Assembly: GCA_038400315.1 (NCBI GenBank)
Contig: CP151667.1
Coordinates: forward strand, 2,863,174-2,927,173
Source: Isosphaeraceae bacterium EP7
GTDB lineage: Bacteria > Planctomycetota > Planctomycetia > Isosphaerales > Isosphaeraceae
DNA length: 64,000 bases
Direction of reading: 5' to 3'
The position numbers and the translations under genes were made by a program. Below, piece by piece: positions 14,752 to 23,172 of the stretch. Each line of letters starts with the position of its first letter. Position 1 is the first letter of the stretch. Below the pieces are notes generated by a model. It had not been told where the DNA came from and did no database searches. It worked only from the letters and a program-made list of their open reading frames with translations.

Positions 14752-16404
14752 TCACATCCCCTTGAGATACTCGTGCACGAACTGGACGGCCATCGAGCCC
14801 TCGCCGACGGCCGAGGCGACCCGCTTGACAGAGCCGGATCGGACGTCGCCGGCGGCGAAGACGCCGGGGCGGCTAGTCTCCAGGTGGAACGGGGGCCGGC
14901 GGGGGGTCCATCTCGCGGATCCCACCAGGTCGGGGCCTGTCAGGACGAACCCCTTGGCGTCGCGCTCGATCTCGGGGGGGAGCCACTCGACGCGCGGGAT
15001 CGCGCCGATGAAGCTGAACAGGGCGGGGGTCTCGATCGTGCGGACCTCGCCGGTCGTGTTGCTCGCCACCTCGACGGCGGTGAGGTGGCCTTCGCCCATC
15101 AAGCAGCGGACCTCGGAGTTGCAGAGCAGCTCGATGTTGGGGGTCTGCAGGAGGCGCTCGACCAGGTAGCTGGACATATTCCGATGCAGGTCGTTGCCCC
15201 GGATCAGGAGCCAGACGTGGCGGGCCTGGCCGGCGAGGAAGACGGCGGCCTGGCCGGCCGAGTTGCCGCCGCCGACGACCATCACGTCGGCACCGCGGCA
15301 CATGCTGATTTCATTGGGGGTCGCCGCGTAGTAGACGCCCCGGCCCTCCATGGGCTCGCAGCCTACGACGCCGAGCTTGCGGTACTCGGCCCCGGTGGCG
15401 ATCAGCATGCACTTGGCCGCGACCGTCTCGCCGCCCTCCAGCTGGAGCAGCGGGTATGGGCCATCGAAGGTCAGGCCGACGACCTGCGTGGGCACCGGCA
15501 TGCTGGCGCCGAACTTGTTGGCCTGCATGCAGGCCCGATCCGTCAGTTCGGCGCCGGTGATGCCCAAGGGGAACCCCAGGTAGTTCTCGATGCGCATGCT
15601 CCGGCCGGCCTGGCCGCCGGGCCCCGACTGCTCGAGGACCATCGTGCTCAGGCCTTCCGACGCCGCGTAGACCGCCGCGGCCAGGCCGGCGGGCCCCGAG
15701 CCGACCACCGCGAGGTCGTAGGTCGTCGCCTTGATCGAAGGGCGCAGGCCGGCGGCATCGGCGAGCTGCCGGTCCGTGGGATTGCGCAGGATCTTGCAAT
15801 GGCCCCAGGCGACGACGGGCGTGTCGGCCTCGCTCAGGCCGAGCTGGCGGAGCATCGTCTCCACCTCGGGGGCGGCCTCCAGGTCGAGCCAGGTGAACGG
15901 CATGCGGTTCTTGGCCAGGAACTCGCGCACCCGGAACGTGTCGCGCGAGTACCTCGACCCGATCACCCGCAGCCCCGTGAACGAGCCCGACTCGCGCAGG
16001 AGCTGGCGACGGGCGATGAACGCCTGGACGATGATGTCCCCCAGGGTGGGGTGGTCATTGAGGATCGTCCGCAGCGCCTCGATGGAGACCTCGTACACAT
16101 CGCAGTCGCCCCGCGCGACGGCGCAGACGAGCGGATGCCCGCCGGCCAGGTCGGACACCTCGCCGGTGAACTCCCCCGGGCCGATGATGACGATCGAGTT
16201 CGGCACGTCGCCCGTCTCATCGATGATTTCAACTTCACCCTTTTTGATGAAGAAGAACAGGTGCTCGACCGAGCAGGGCTCGAAGAGTCGCTCGCCTTCG
16301 CGATAACGTCGCGACGTCGTCAGGTGGCAGGCCCCCAGCTCGGCCATCTGGCGGTCGTCGAGCTTGGGCAACGCCACGGATCTCAGGTCGCCGAAGTCCC
16401 ACAT
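14752..16404 (-). CDS. Cyclic-nucleotide-binding domain / thioredoxin-reductase-like flavoprotein fusion
   Basis: This 550-residue protein has three parts. Residues of about 15-130 are a cyclic-nucleotide-binding domain (YREGERLFEPCSVEHLFFFIKKGEVEI, IIGPGEFTGEVSDLAGG). Residues 145-215 look like a thioredoxin-fold module without cysteines (IGSRYSRDTFRVREFLAKN, DTPVVAWG). Residues 228-545 form a thioredoxin-reductase-type flavoprotein with the FAD loop VVGSGPAGLAAAVYAA, the NADPH loop VMVVGGGNSAGQAA and the closing GVFAAGDVR. The redox-active CxxC of true thioredoxin reductases is absent; its place reads YYAATPNE. It is therefore unlikely to reduce thioredoxin directly. The upstream UBP zinc-finger gene is 39 bases away on the same strand. 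Confidence 0.9.
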   Translation of the reverse strand: MWDFGDLRSVALPKLDDRQMAELGACHLTTSRRYREGERLFEPCSVEHLFFFIKKGEVEIIDETGDVPNSIVIIGPGEFTGEVSDLAGGHPLVCAVARGDCDVYEVSIEALRTILNDHPTLGDIIVQAFIARRQLLRESGSFTGLRVIGSRYSRDTFRVREFLAKNRMPFTWLDLEAAPEVETMLRQLGLSEADTPVVAWGHCKILRNPTDRQLADAAGLRPSIKATTYDLAVVGSGPAGLAAAVYAASEGLSTMVLEQSGPGGQAGRSMRIENYLGFPLGITGAELTDRACMQANKFGASMPVPTQVVGLTFDGPYPLLQLEGGETVAAKCMLIATGAEYRKLGVVGCEPMEGRGVYYAATPNEISMCRGADVMVVGGGNSAGQAAVFLAGQARHVWLLIRGNDLHRNMSSYLVERLLQTPNIELLCNSEVRCLMGEGHLTAVEVASNTTGEVRTIETPALFSFIGAIPRVEWLPPEIERDAKGFVLTGPDLVGSARWTPRRPPFHLETSRPGVFAAGDVRSGSVKRVASAVGEGSMAVQFVHEYLKGM

Positions 16405-16443
16405 GATCTGCCTCCCGGGGGGATGGGTCGGGCCGGAATCCGT

Positions 16444-16731
16444 CTATCGCAGGAGCGGTTCGAACCGCGCGGGCACGTCCAGCTCGGCCTCGTGGACGTA
16501 GCACCAGCCCCAGCGCTCGCCGGGTTCGTAGGACGCCATGACCGGGTGGCCCGTCCCGTGAAAGTGCTTCGTGGCGTGCATGCCCGGCGAGCTATCGCAG
16601 CAGCCGACGTGTCCGCATTCCAGGCAGAGGCGGAGGTGGACCCAGGGCGTCCCCTCCTCCAGGCACTCCTCGCAACCGTCGGGGGTCTTCGCGGGCACGG
16701 GCTCGACGCCGTCGATGTGATGGCAGGCCAT
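16444..16731 (-). CDS. UBP-type zinc-finger protein
   Basis: This is a stand-alone UBP-type zinc finger of 95 residues, the fold that in eukaryotes binds the free C-terminus of ubiquitin. The metal ligands are the Cys/His-rich blocks MACHHID, GCEECLE, WVHLRLCLECGHVGCCDSS, HATKHFHGTGHP and the closing WCYVHEAEL. It is the first gene of a likely three-gene leftward unit with the flavoprotein fusion and the FMN reductase. Bacteria generally lack ubiquitin, so the ligand is unknown; its tight linkage to a redox enzyme hints at a partner role. About 235 bases upstream of it hold no gene. Confidence 0.9.
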   Translation of the reverse strand: MACHHIDGVEPVPAKTPDGCEECLEEGTPWVHLRLCLECGHVGCCDSSPGMHATKHFHGTGHPVMASYEPGERWGWCYVHEAELDVPARFEPLLR

Positions 16732-16966
16732 CGGGGCTCCTCCTCGAATCGGGCCGAGTTCGGGGCGAACACGCTGACTCGCCGGGGGTGGCCGGCGAAC
16801 GATCGCTGCTGAGATCCCATGACGACCGCAATTCTACCCGAACCCGGCAAGGCCCGCATCCGGGGCGAAGGCGGCCGACGCGACACACGCATGCATAATC
16901 ACACTTGATAAACGAGAACACCGATCAATCCCGCCCTCGTCGCGTCGGCCCGGGGCCCCGCCCCGG

Positions 16967-17974
16967 TCACTTCGCGTCGGGTGCCTCCCCCTGGATGTAG
17001 CTCTTCACGATTTTCTCGCCCTCGATCTCGTAGACGGGCAGCCCGTCGGGGATCGGGACGTCGCCGAAGAAGGTCACCGGGTACGTCCCCGTCGGGGCCA
17101 CCGATTCGACCTCGATGGTGTCGGAGCGGATGAGGATATGCTTCCCTTCCCTCAGGCTCGCCCGGTCGTAGACGAGGTCCTTGTATCGGGACGGATACCA
17201 GGCCCCGGGCGAGAATTCCCGGAGTTCCTCGACCCGCCCGCTCACCATCGGCAGCGTGCTGCTGTAATCAACGGCGTAGCTCTCGAATTTCAACGGGAGG
17301 TAATTCCGACTGGGTGCCAGCCAGAGCAGGCCCAGGCTCCCGGGGTCTTCGGGGCGCTCGCGGTAACGTGACTCGCACCGGATTTTGAGGCATTCGATCC
17401 CATCCACGGCCTCGTGGCCGTCCAGCTTCACCGTGAGGATCGCGCGCTCATGATAGGGCCCGGAAAGCGGGTGCTTGCTCAGCTCCTTCCCGCCGCGAAG
17501 ATACAGGGACAGGGGGGCGCCGACGGACTGCCGGAACGGCAGCATGTGGGGGCGGTAGAACGTCTGGCTCTCCGCCCTTCCGTGGTAAATATTCGCATAT
17601 TCTCCGTTGTGATTGAACCTGGTGACCTTGCCGTCGTACCCGGCGATCTCGTCGAGATCGTGGCCCTTGGCGCCTTCGAAGGTGGTCCTGGCCCCGGCCT
17701 CGCGGAAATAGTAGAGGTCGCCCTGCGAGACGCTCCTGGAGGCCGTGGTGTACGACCGGAGGGCCTGCTTCACGTATTGATCTTCCGGCTGTTCCGCCAC
17801 ATAGGAATATTTGGACTTGACCTCGACGTCGCGATAGAGCCGTTCTTTCTCCCGCACCGCCTCGATGACCTCCTCCAGCGAGACGTCCCGCGCCGCCACG
17901 TCGGACGGCCAGCCGCAGAGCATGGCGAGAATCGCCAGGATTGCACGCCCATCGAACGCGTCCATTGCACGCAT
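16967..17974 (-). CDS. Exported protein of unknown function (lipoprotein-carrier-like fold possible)
   Basis: This protein of 335 residues has a signal peptide (AILAILAMLCGWPSDVAA) and a mature part with many beta strands and scattered YSYVAEQPEDQY, FNHNGEYANIYHGRA, LTVKLDGHEAVDGIECLKI and LLWLAPSRNYLPLKFESY segments. The mix of a bound-lipid-like beta sheet and the phrase about product identity (GIECLKIRC...LLWLAPSRNYLPLKF) resembles planctomycete proteins related to outer-membrane lipoprotein sorting folds, but this is only a resemblance. The start at 17974 places the signal peptide near the N-terminus; a longer frame begins at 18037. It may be cotranscribed with the TPR gene upstream on the same strand. 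Confidence 0.75.
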   Translation of the reverse strand: MRAMDAFDGRAILAILAMLCGWPSDVAARDVSLEEVIEAVREKERLYRDVEVKSKYSYVAEQPEDQYVKQALRSYTTASRSVSQGDLYYFREAGARTTFEGAKGHDLDEIAGYDGKVTRFNHNGEYANIYHGRAESQTFYRPHMLPFRQSVGAPLSLYLRGGKELSKHPLSGPYHERAILTVKLDGHEAVDGIECLKIRCESRYRERPEDPGSLGLLWLAPSRNYLPLKFESYAVDYSSTLPMVSGRVEELREFSPGAWYPSRYKDLVYDRASLREGKHILIRSDTIEVESVAPTGTYPVTFFGDVPIPDGLPVYEIEGEKIVKSYIQGEAPDAK

Positions 17975-18048
17975 CGTCCACCCCGAATCCAATGCCAACG
18001 AGGCCCGTTGACATTCGACACGACGCCGGAATGTCAATCAATGCTCGA

Positions 18049-20127
18049 TCAGGGCAACCGCTTGACCAGGCTGATGCGGTCAAGCACCTCGCGGAACCCG
18101 GGGCGGTCGCGGATGGAGTCCAGCTCGGGGTCGGCGGCCAGGGCGGGGGCATCCTTCCAGCCCAGGTCGACGGCCCGGCCCAGGGCTCCCAGCGCCAGGG
18201 TGGTGTAGCGTTCGGCCTCGGACGTGGCATCGGCGAGGCTGGCCGCGGCGGCGCACTGGGCGTAGCCCCCGGCGGCCCGGTAGAAGCCCTCGGCGTCCAG
18301 GCCCGGGGCCGCGGCCAGCTCGGCGGCGACACGCCCGGCCTCGTTCAGCTTGCCGCACCGGGCCAGGGCCAGCAGCAGGTCGGCCTCGCGCCCCAGGTCG
18401 CGGCCCGGGCCGGGGCCGGGGGGAGTCGACCGGCGGGCCCGCAGGCTGCGGTCGAAGAGCGCCTCGGCGCGGGCCGTGTCGCCCAGCTTCAGGGAGGCGA
18501 TGCCCAGGCGATAGGTGGTCGAGGCCAGGCAGCGCAGGGCCGCCGCATCGGGCGACTCCTGAGGCCGGAAGACCCGGTCGACGTCGCGGGCGGCCTCGCC
18601 GAAGCGGGGCCGCAGCGACTCGGGGCCGAGCTTCTCGCCGGCGCGGAGGGCCAGCCTCGCCGCGCCGAAGAGGGCCAGGATCGGGCTCGGCTCGTCGCCC
18701 GGCGGGCGAGGGGCCGACTTGGGAGTGGCGGCCTCGCAGAGCTCCAGGGCCTCGGCATAAAGGTCCCTGGCGCGGGCCGGGTCGCGGTCAAGCGTCAGCG
18801 CCACGTCGCCCAGGTAGTTCAGCGAACGGACCAGCTCGCGGGCGGCCCCCGCCTTGTCGGGGTCGCGGCGGGCGAGGCCCTTGCGGATGGTGTAGGCCTT
18901 GTCGAACTGGGCGTGCGCCGCCGCGCTATCGCCGCGACGCAGGGCGATTTCGCCGAGCCGGTCCAGGCCGGCGGCCTGGTCGCGCTGCACGTCCAGGCGG
19001 TTGCGCATCGGGGCGGGCAGCGCGTCGCGCAGGTCCAGGGCACGCAGGGTGTCGGCCTGCGCCGAGCCCGAGTCGCCCAGGCGCATCGAGAGCCCGGCGA
19101 CAAGCGCATAGGAGCCCGCGGCGTCGAGGTTCAGGGCGTCATTGCCGGGCTCCTTGAGCATCCGGTCAAGCCGCAGGCGGAGGGCGCGACGGGCGTAGGT
19201 GCGGGCCAGCTCGGCGCTGCCGCGGCCGGCCATCGCCACGTCGGCTAGATTGTTGAGGGTGGCGACCATGTTCCGGCTGACGATCGGGTCATCGGGCTCG
19301 CGCGCGGCCAGCTTCTCCAGGCGTTCCAGGGCGATTTCATACTGGCGGATCGCGCCGTCGGAGTCGCCCGCAGCGAGCAGGGCCTGGCCGATCCGCTGAT
19401 GCATGCCCGCCAGGCTTCGATCGGGCAGGTCCTTGGTCTCCGCGGCCCTGTCCACCTGCTGCAAGCCGGCGATGGCCGCGTCGAGCACCCCCTGGCGGGT
19501 CCGCTCCATCCCGGGCCGGTCGCGCAGCTGCGTGGCCACCTGCGTCGTCAGCGACCGGATCACCTCCAGGGCCGCCTGGCGCTGGAGCTGGGTCGCCTCG
19601 AGCGCCTCCTGCGTCTGCTTGATCGCCCGCCTGGCCTCGTCGGCGTCAGCCTCGGCCCGCCTGCGTGTCTCGGCGTCCCTGGCGGCCTCGCGGTTCGCGT
19701 CGTTCCGCTCCTTCAGGGCCGTCGCCTCGACCTCCTTCGCCCGCCTCAGCCCGTCCTCCGCCGCGCGCGCGGCGACCCTCGCCCGGTCGCGGTCGCGGCC
19801 CAGCGAGACGACCCGAGCCCCGAGCACGCCCAGCGACGCGACCAGCAGGGCCACCACGGCAATTCCCGCCGCGACCCAGCTCCGCCGCCGACGACGCATC
19901 GCGGCCGGCGCGGCCGGGGCCGTGCGGGTCGAAGGCGCGGGGAACCTGGCCGCCGAGCCGGTCGGGGCCGGGGTGCGCCCCACGCCCGACTTGGACGCGA
20001 CGGTCGGGCTGTCGTCGGGGCTGAGATCGTCCACGAGATCCGTCCCTCGCGTGTTCCACCGGGGACCGGCTGCGTCGCCAGTCGATCCCACCCGGGGGCT
20101 CGTCTCCTCTTCACCGGGGCGCCTCAT
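18049..20127 (-). CDS. Membrane-anchored TPR protein resembling a kinase C-terminal half
   Basis: This 692-residue protein starts with a disordered Pro/Ala/Thr-rich stretch of about 75 residues, then RRRRRS and one transmembrane helix (WVAAGIAVVALLVASLGVLGARVV, near residues 84-107). A long charged coiled coil (about 110-200) follows, then tetratricopeptide-like repeats to the end (RIGQALLAAGDSDGAIRQYEIALERLEKL, LGEIALRRGDSAAAHAQFDKAY, LGIASLKLGDTARAEALFDRSL). Planctomycete serine/threonine kinases often have this layout after their kinase domain; here no kinase motif precedes it. It may be a scaffold or a remnant of such a kinase. It lies just upstream of the exported protein on the same strand. 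Confidence 0.77.
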   Translation of the reverse strand: MRRPGEEETSPRVGSTGDAAGPRWNTRGTDLVDDLSPDDSPTVASKSGVGRTPAPTGSAARFPAPSTRTAPAAPAAMRRRRRSWVAAGIAVVALLVASLGVLGARVVSLGRDRDRARVAARAAEDGLRRAKEVEATALKERNDANREAARDAETRRRAEADADEARRAIKQTQEALEATQLQRQAALEVIRSLTTQVATQLRDRPGMERTRQGVLDAAIAGLQQVDRAAETKDLPDRSLAGMHQRIGQALLAAGDSDGAIRQYEIALERLEKLAAREPDDPIVSRNMVATLNNLADVAMAGRGSAELARTYARRALRLRLDRMLKEPGNDALNLDAAGSYALVAGLSMRLGDSGSAQADTLRALDLRDALPAPMRNRLDVQRDQAAGLDRLGEIALRRGDSAAAHAQFDKAYTIRKGLARRDPDKAGAARELVRSLNYLGDVALTLDRDPARARDLYAEALELCEAATPKSAPRPPGDEPSPILALFGAARLALRAGEKLGPESLRPRFGEAARDVDRVFRPQESPDAAALRCLASTTYRLGIASLKLGDTARAEALFDRSLRARRSTPPGPGPGRDLGREADLLLALARCGKLNEAGRVAAELAAAPGLDAEGFYRAAGGYAQCAAAASLADATSEAERYTTLALGALGRAVDLGWKDAPALAADPELDSIRDRPGFREVLDRISLVKRLP

Positions 20128-20350
20128 TGTAGCGCCCAGGGCCCGCCGGCTTCCATCACTTTCCGGAGCCCGCCCCGTCTCTGGCCGTTCGCGACCTTGC
20201 CGCTTGCACCCGGGGCCCGGACGGCCGACGATGGCGACTCCGATGTGGAACTCGCCGCTGTATCAGGGCTTGGGACAGGCAAGCATCGCCCCCCAGGGCC
20301 CGCAATGTGGCGGGCAGGCCTGCTCCAACATCGGGTAGGGGAGACTCAAC

Positions 20351-20965
20351 ATGAGCATCGTGACGGAAGGCCGAAAAGGCATCTCGCTCAGGCACGAGAT
20401 CGAAGCCCTGGGCGGCAACTGGCTCTGGTTCGTCGTGCTGGGTGCGGCGCTCATCGCGCTGGGCTCGGTCGCGCTCAGCTCGGTCGTCATCGCCTCCATC
20501 GTCTCGACCGTGGCCCTTGGCGTCGTCATGATCGCCGCCGGTATAGGCGAGATCGTGGGCGCCTTCTGGGTCCGCTACTGGAGTGGGTTCTTTCTCCACC
20601 TGCTCTCGGGCATCCTCACCGGCGTCGTCGGCCTGCTGCTGCTGAAGGCCCCGATCCAGGGGACCGCCACGCTCACCCTGCTCATCGCCAGCTTCCTGCT
20701 CGTCGGCGGCATCTTCAGCGTCATCACCGCCCTCAGCTACAGGTTCGCCGCCTGGGGCTGGCCGGTCTTCGGCGGCCTCGTCGACATCCTGCTCGGCTTG
20801 CTGATCCTGGCCGAGTGGCCCGCCTCGTCGCTCTGGGTCATCGGCATGTTCGTCGGCATTAACCTCATCTTCAGGGGTGTCAACTGGATCGTCCTGGGAT
20901 TCGCCGTCAAGTCGCTCCGCGACCGGATCGTCGCCAGGCACCCGGAAGGGGTCCAACCCGCCTGA
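20351..20965 (+). CDS. HdeD/DUF308-type membrane protein
   Basis: This protein of 204 residues has six predicted transmembrane segments arranged as in the HdeD acid-resistance family (DUF308): WFVVLGAALIALGSVALSS, VALGVVMIAAGIGEIVGAFW, FFLHLLSGILTGVVGLLLL, LTLLIASFLLVGGIFSVITAL, GWPVFGGLVDILLGLLILAEWP and LWVIGMFVGINLIFRGVNWI. In enteric bacteria HdeD helps survival in acid at high cell density; the mechanism is unknown and the role here is inferred by family only. An AGGGGAG sequence precedes the ATG. It stands alone between the leftward TPR gene and a rightward exported redox protein. Confidence 0.88.
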   Translation: MSIVTEGRKGISLRHEIEALGGNWLWFVVLGAALIALGSVALSSVVIASIVSTVALGVVMIAAGIGEIVGAFWVRYWSGFFLHLLSGILTGVVGLLLLKAPIQGTATLTLLIASFLLVGGIFSVITALSYRFAAWGWPVFGGLVDILLGLLILAEWPASSLWVIGMFVGINLIFRGVNWIVLGFAVKSLRDRIVARHPEGVQPA

Positions 20966-21075
20966 TCGGTGCACTAAGCTTGAGCCGAAGGCCGCGAGAC
21001 TTTCCGCAACCGACGGGGTTGGATGCGTAGGAGTCTCGCGGCCGAGGCCGGTCAGACATCGAGGGGTCCAAGGCA

Positions 21076-22503
21076 ATGCGCAGCGTCCGTGCGTTCTTCC
21101 TCGCGGCTTGTGCGGTCACGTCGTCGACCACACTGGCCATCGGGGGCGAGGCCCCCACGTTCCACAGGGACGTCTCGCGGATCCTCCAGGCGCACTGCCA
21201 GGAGTGCCACCGACCTGGGCAGGTCGCGCCGTTCCCGCTGCTCACCTGGGAACAGGCCCGCAAGCGCGCCGGCGACCTCGCCGCCGTCACGTCCGAGCGC
21301 ACCATGCCCCCCTGGCATGCCTCGACCACCGAGGGGGGCCCGTTCCGAGGCGCCCGCATCCTGACCCCCGCCGAGATCGCCACCCTGTCCGCCTGGGCCG
21401 AGGCCGACGCCCCCGAGGGCAACCCCGCCGAAGCCCCCGCGCCCCGCACCTTCAGCTCCACCTGGGCCCTGGGCGAGCCCGACCTGATCCTCACCCCTTC
21501 GAAGCCCTTCCGCCTGTCGGCCAACGGCCGCGACGAGTTCCGCGTCTTCGTCCTCCCGTCGGGCCTGACCGAAGGCCGCTGGATCTCCGCCGTCGACTTC
21601 AAGGCCGGCAACCCCAAGGTCGTCCACCACATCCTGGCCGCCTTCGACACCACCGGCCAGGCCCGCTCCAAGGATGCCGCCGATGACGAGCCCGGCTACC
21701 GCTCGTTCTCCGGCTTCGGGGTCCTCCCCTCGGGAGGCCTGGGAGGCTGGGCGCCCGGAAAGTCGCCCAGGGCCACCCCCGAAGGGATCGGCCGCTACAT
21801 CCCCGCCGGCGCCGATGTCCTCCTCCAGATCCACTACAACAAGAGCGGCAAGGAAGAGGACGACGCCACCTCGATCGGCCTCTATTTCTCCAAAAGGCCC
21901 GTCGACAAGCTCGTCCGGGGGGCCGCCGTCCGCCCCAACCTTCCCCTGCAAGGCTTCCGCCCCAAGATGATCATCCCGGTCGGCGACGCCAACTATCAGG
22001 TGCAAGGAACCTGGACCGCCCCCGTCGACATCCACCTCAACGCGGTCGTCCCCCACATGCACTGGCTGGGCAAAGACTTCAGGCTCACCGCCATCAGTCC
22101 CGACGGCACCCGCAAGCCCCTGATCCGGATCGACCGCTGGGACTTCAACTGGCAGGACACCTACGAGTTCAACGCCCCCGAGGCGCTCCCCCGGGGCACC
22201 AAGATCGAGCTCACCGCCCACTTCGACAACTCGGCCAGCAACCCGGCCAACCCCTCGAAGCCCCCGATCGAAGTCCACTGGGGAGAGCAGACCGAGGACG
22301 AGATGTGCATCGGCTTCCTGCAATACACCCGCGACGAGGAGCACCTCAACAACAACCCGCCCCCGCCCCGACTCACCGCCGCGGGCCGGGGAGCCGGCCT
22401 CGCCACCAAGCTCGACGCACTCCGCCGCTTCCGCCGCAATCAACAACAGTCCGAGACGCCAGAAGCCCCGGAGTTGAAGCCGGCCGAAGAAGGCAAGGAC
22501 TGA
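21076..22503 (+). CDS. Exported cytochrome c / copper type II monooxygenase-like protein
   Basis: This 475-residue protein starts with a signal peptide (VRAFFLAACAVTSSTTLAIGG). A heme c site CQECH follows at residues 41-45, and TMPPWHA further on could supply the axial methionine. The second part resembles copper type II ascorbate-dependent monooxygenases: VVHHILAAFD carries paired histidines for the first copper, VVPHMHWLGKDF gives the histidines of the second and DEMCIGFLQY offers the methionine ligand. Such proteins hydroxylate substrates outside the cytoplasm; this heme-fused form would receive electrons internally (inference). The C-terminus is a low-complexity tail. A hairpin 18 bases past the stop is the likely terminator. 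Confidence 0.88.
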   Translation: MRSVRAFFLAACAVTSSTTLAIGGEAPTFHRDVSRILQAHCQECHRPGQVAPFPLLTWEQARKRAGDLAAVTSERTMPPWHASTTEGGPFRGARILTPAEIATLSAWAEADAPEGNPAEAPAPRTFSSTWALGEPDLILTPSKPFRLSANGRDEFRVFVLPSGLTEGRWISAVDFKAGNPKVVHHILAAFDTTGQARSKDAADDEPGYRSFSGFGVLPSGGLGGWAPGKSPRATPEGIGRYIPAGADVLLQIHYNKSGKEEDDATSIGLYFSKRPVDKLVRGAAVRPNLPLQGFRPKMIIPVGDANYQVQGTWTAPVDIHLNAVVPHMHWLGKDFRLTAISPDGTRKPLIRIDRWDFNWQDTYEFNAPEALPRGTKIELTAHFDNSASNPANPSKPPIEVHWGEQTEDEMCIGFLQYTRDEEHLNNNPPPPRLTAAGRGAGLATKLDALRRFRRNQQQSETPEAPELKPAEEGKD

Positions 22504-22520
22504 TCAAGGCCCGTCCCATC

Positions 22521-22562
22521 AAGGGCGGCGCAATCCCCCACGCTGAGCGGGCCGCCGCCCTT
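22521..22562 (+). terminator. Hairpin after the monooxygenase-like gene
   Basis: A 10-bp perfect inverted repeat (22521-22530 and 22553-22562) with a 22-base loop begins 18 bases past the stop codon. Only two T residues close it, so it is a moderate terminator candidate. Bases 22563-22983 hold no gene that I can support. Confidence 0.45.
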
Positions 22563-22983
22563 CGACACCCGCGATCGAGCAAGCCTCACGGGCGTCACGC
22601 CCCGCGCAACACCCTGCCTCTCGCCCGATCCATCGCCCCACACGATTCCCGCCGAGATGCCGCGGGGCCGATCCACGACGGCACCAGGGGGATCGTCCGA
22701 TCGGACCCCCGCCCGGCGTCCCCTCTGAGTTGGCACCCGGCACTGCCAACGACGAGTCCTCCAAATGGCCCCAAGAGACAACCCTCAAAGGTCGCGACAG
22801 GCCTGATTAACGCAACTCCCGTCATTCTTTGAGAAGAAATTTCGAAACACTCCGGGCACGATTTGACTCGATAGCCTGGTTTGAAACGAAGTTCCTGATA
22901 GAATGCCCGGGCCGAAAGCAGACGAGGCATCGCCTCGTTTGCCACTATTTTCTTGGACTTGACTTGAAGCGTCCGAGAAATGA

Positions 22984-23068
<85 letters not shown>

Positions 23069-23088
23069 ATGGACTTACGGCGAATCAC

Positions 23089-23134
23089 GGGCGATCTTAC
23101 CAGAGGCCTTGGCAAGGATCTGGTAAGATCGCCC
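23089..23134. repeat. Perfect 16-bp inverted repeat between tRNA-Leu and the integrase
   Basis: GGGCGATCTTACCAGA at 23089-23104 is repeated inverted at 23119-23134. The 14-base loop contains a smaller CCTT/AAGG hairpin. The position, 22 bases after the tRNA and 39 before the integrase start, suits a tRNA terminator or a recombinase/excisionase site. Confidence 0.8.
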
Positions 23135-23172
23135 TCGCCGCGTTGGGGTGGCATCGCCCGCCGGGAGGGCAG

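Noticed and set aside
20156-21076. Minus-strand frame opposite the HdeD-type gene
   Set aside because: It is aspartate-, glutamine- and proline-rich and exactly mirrors the membrane-protein gene; no family match.
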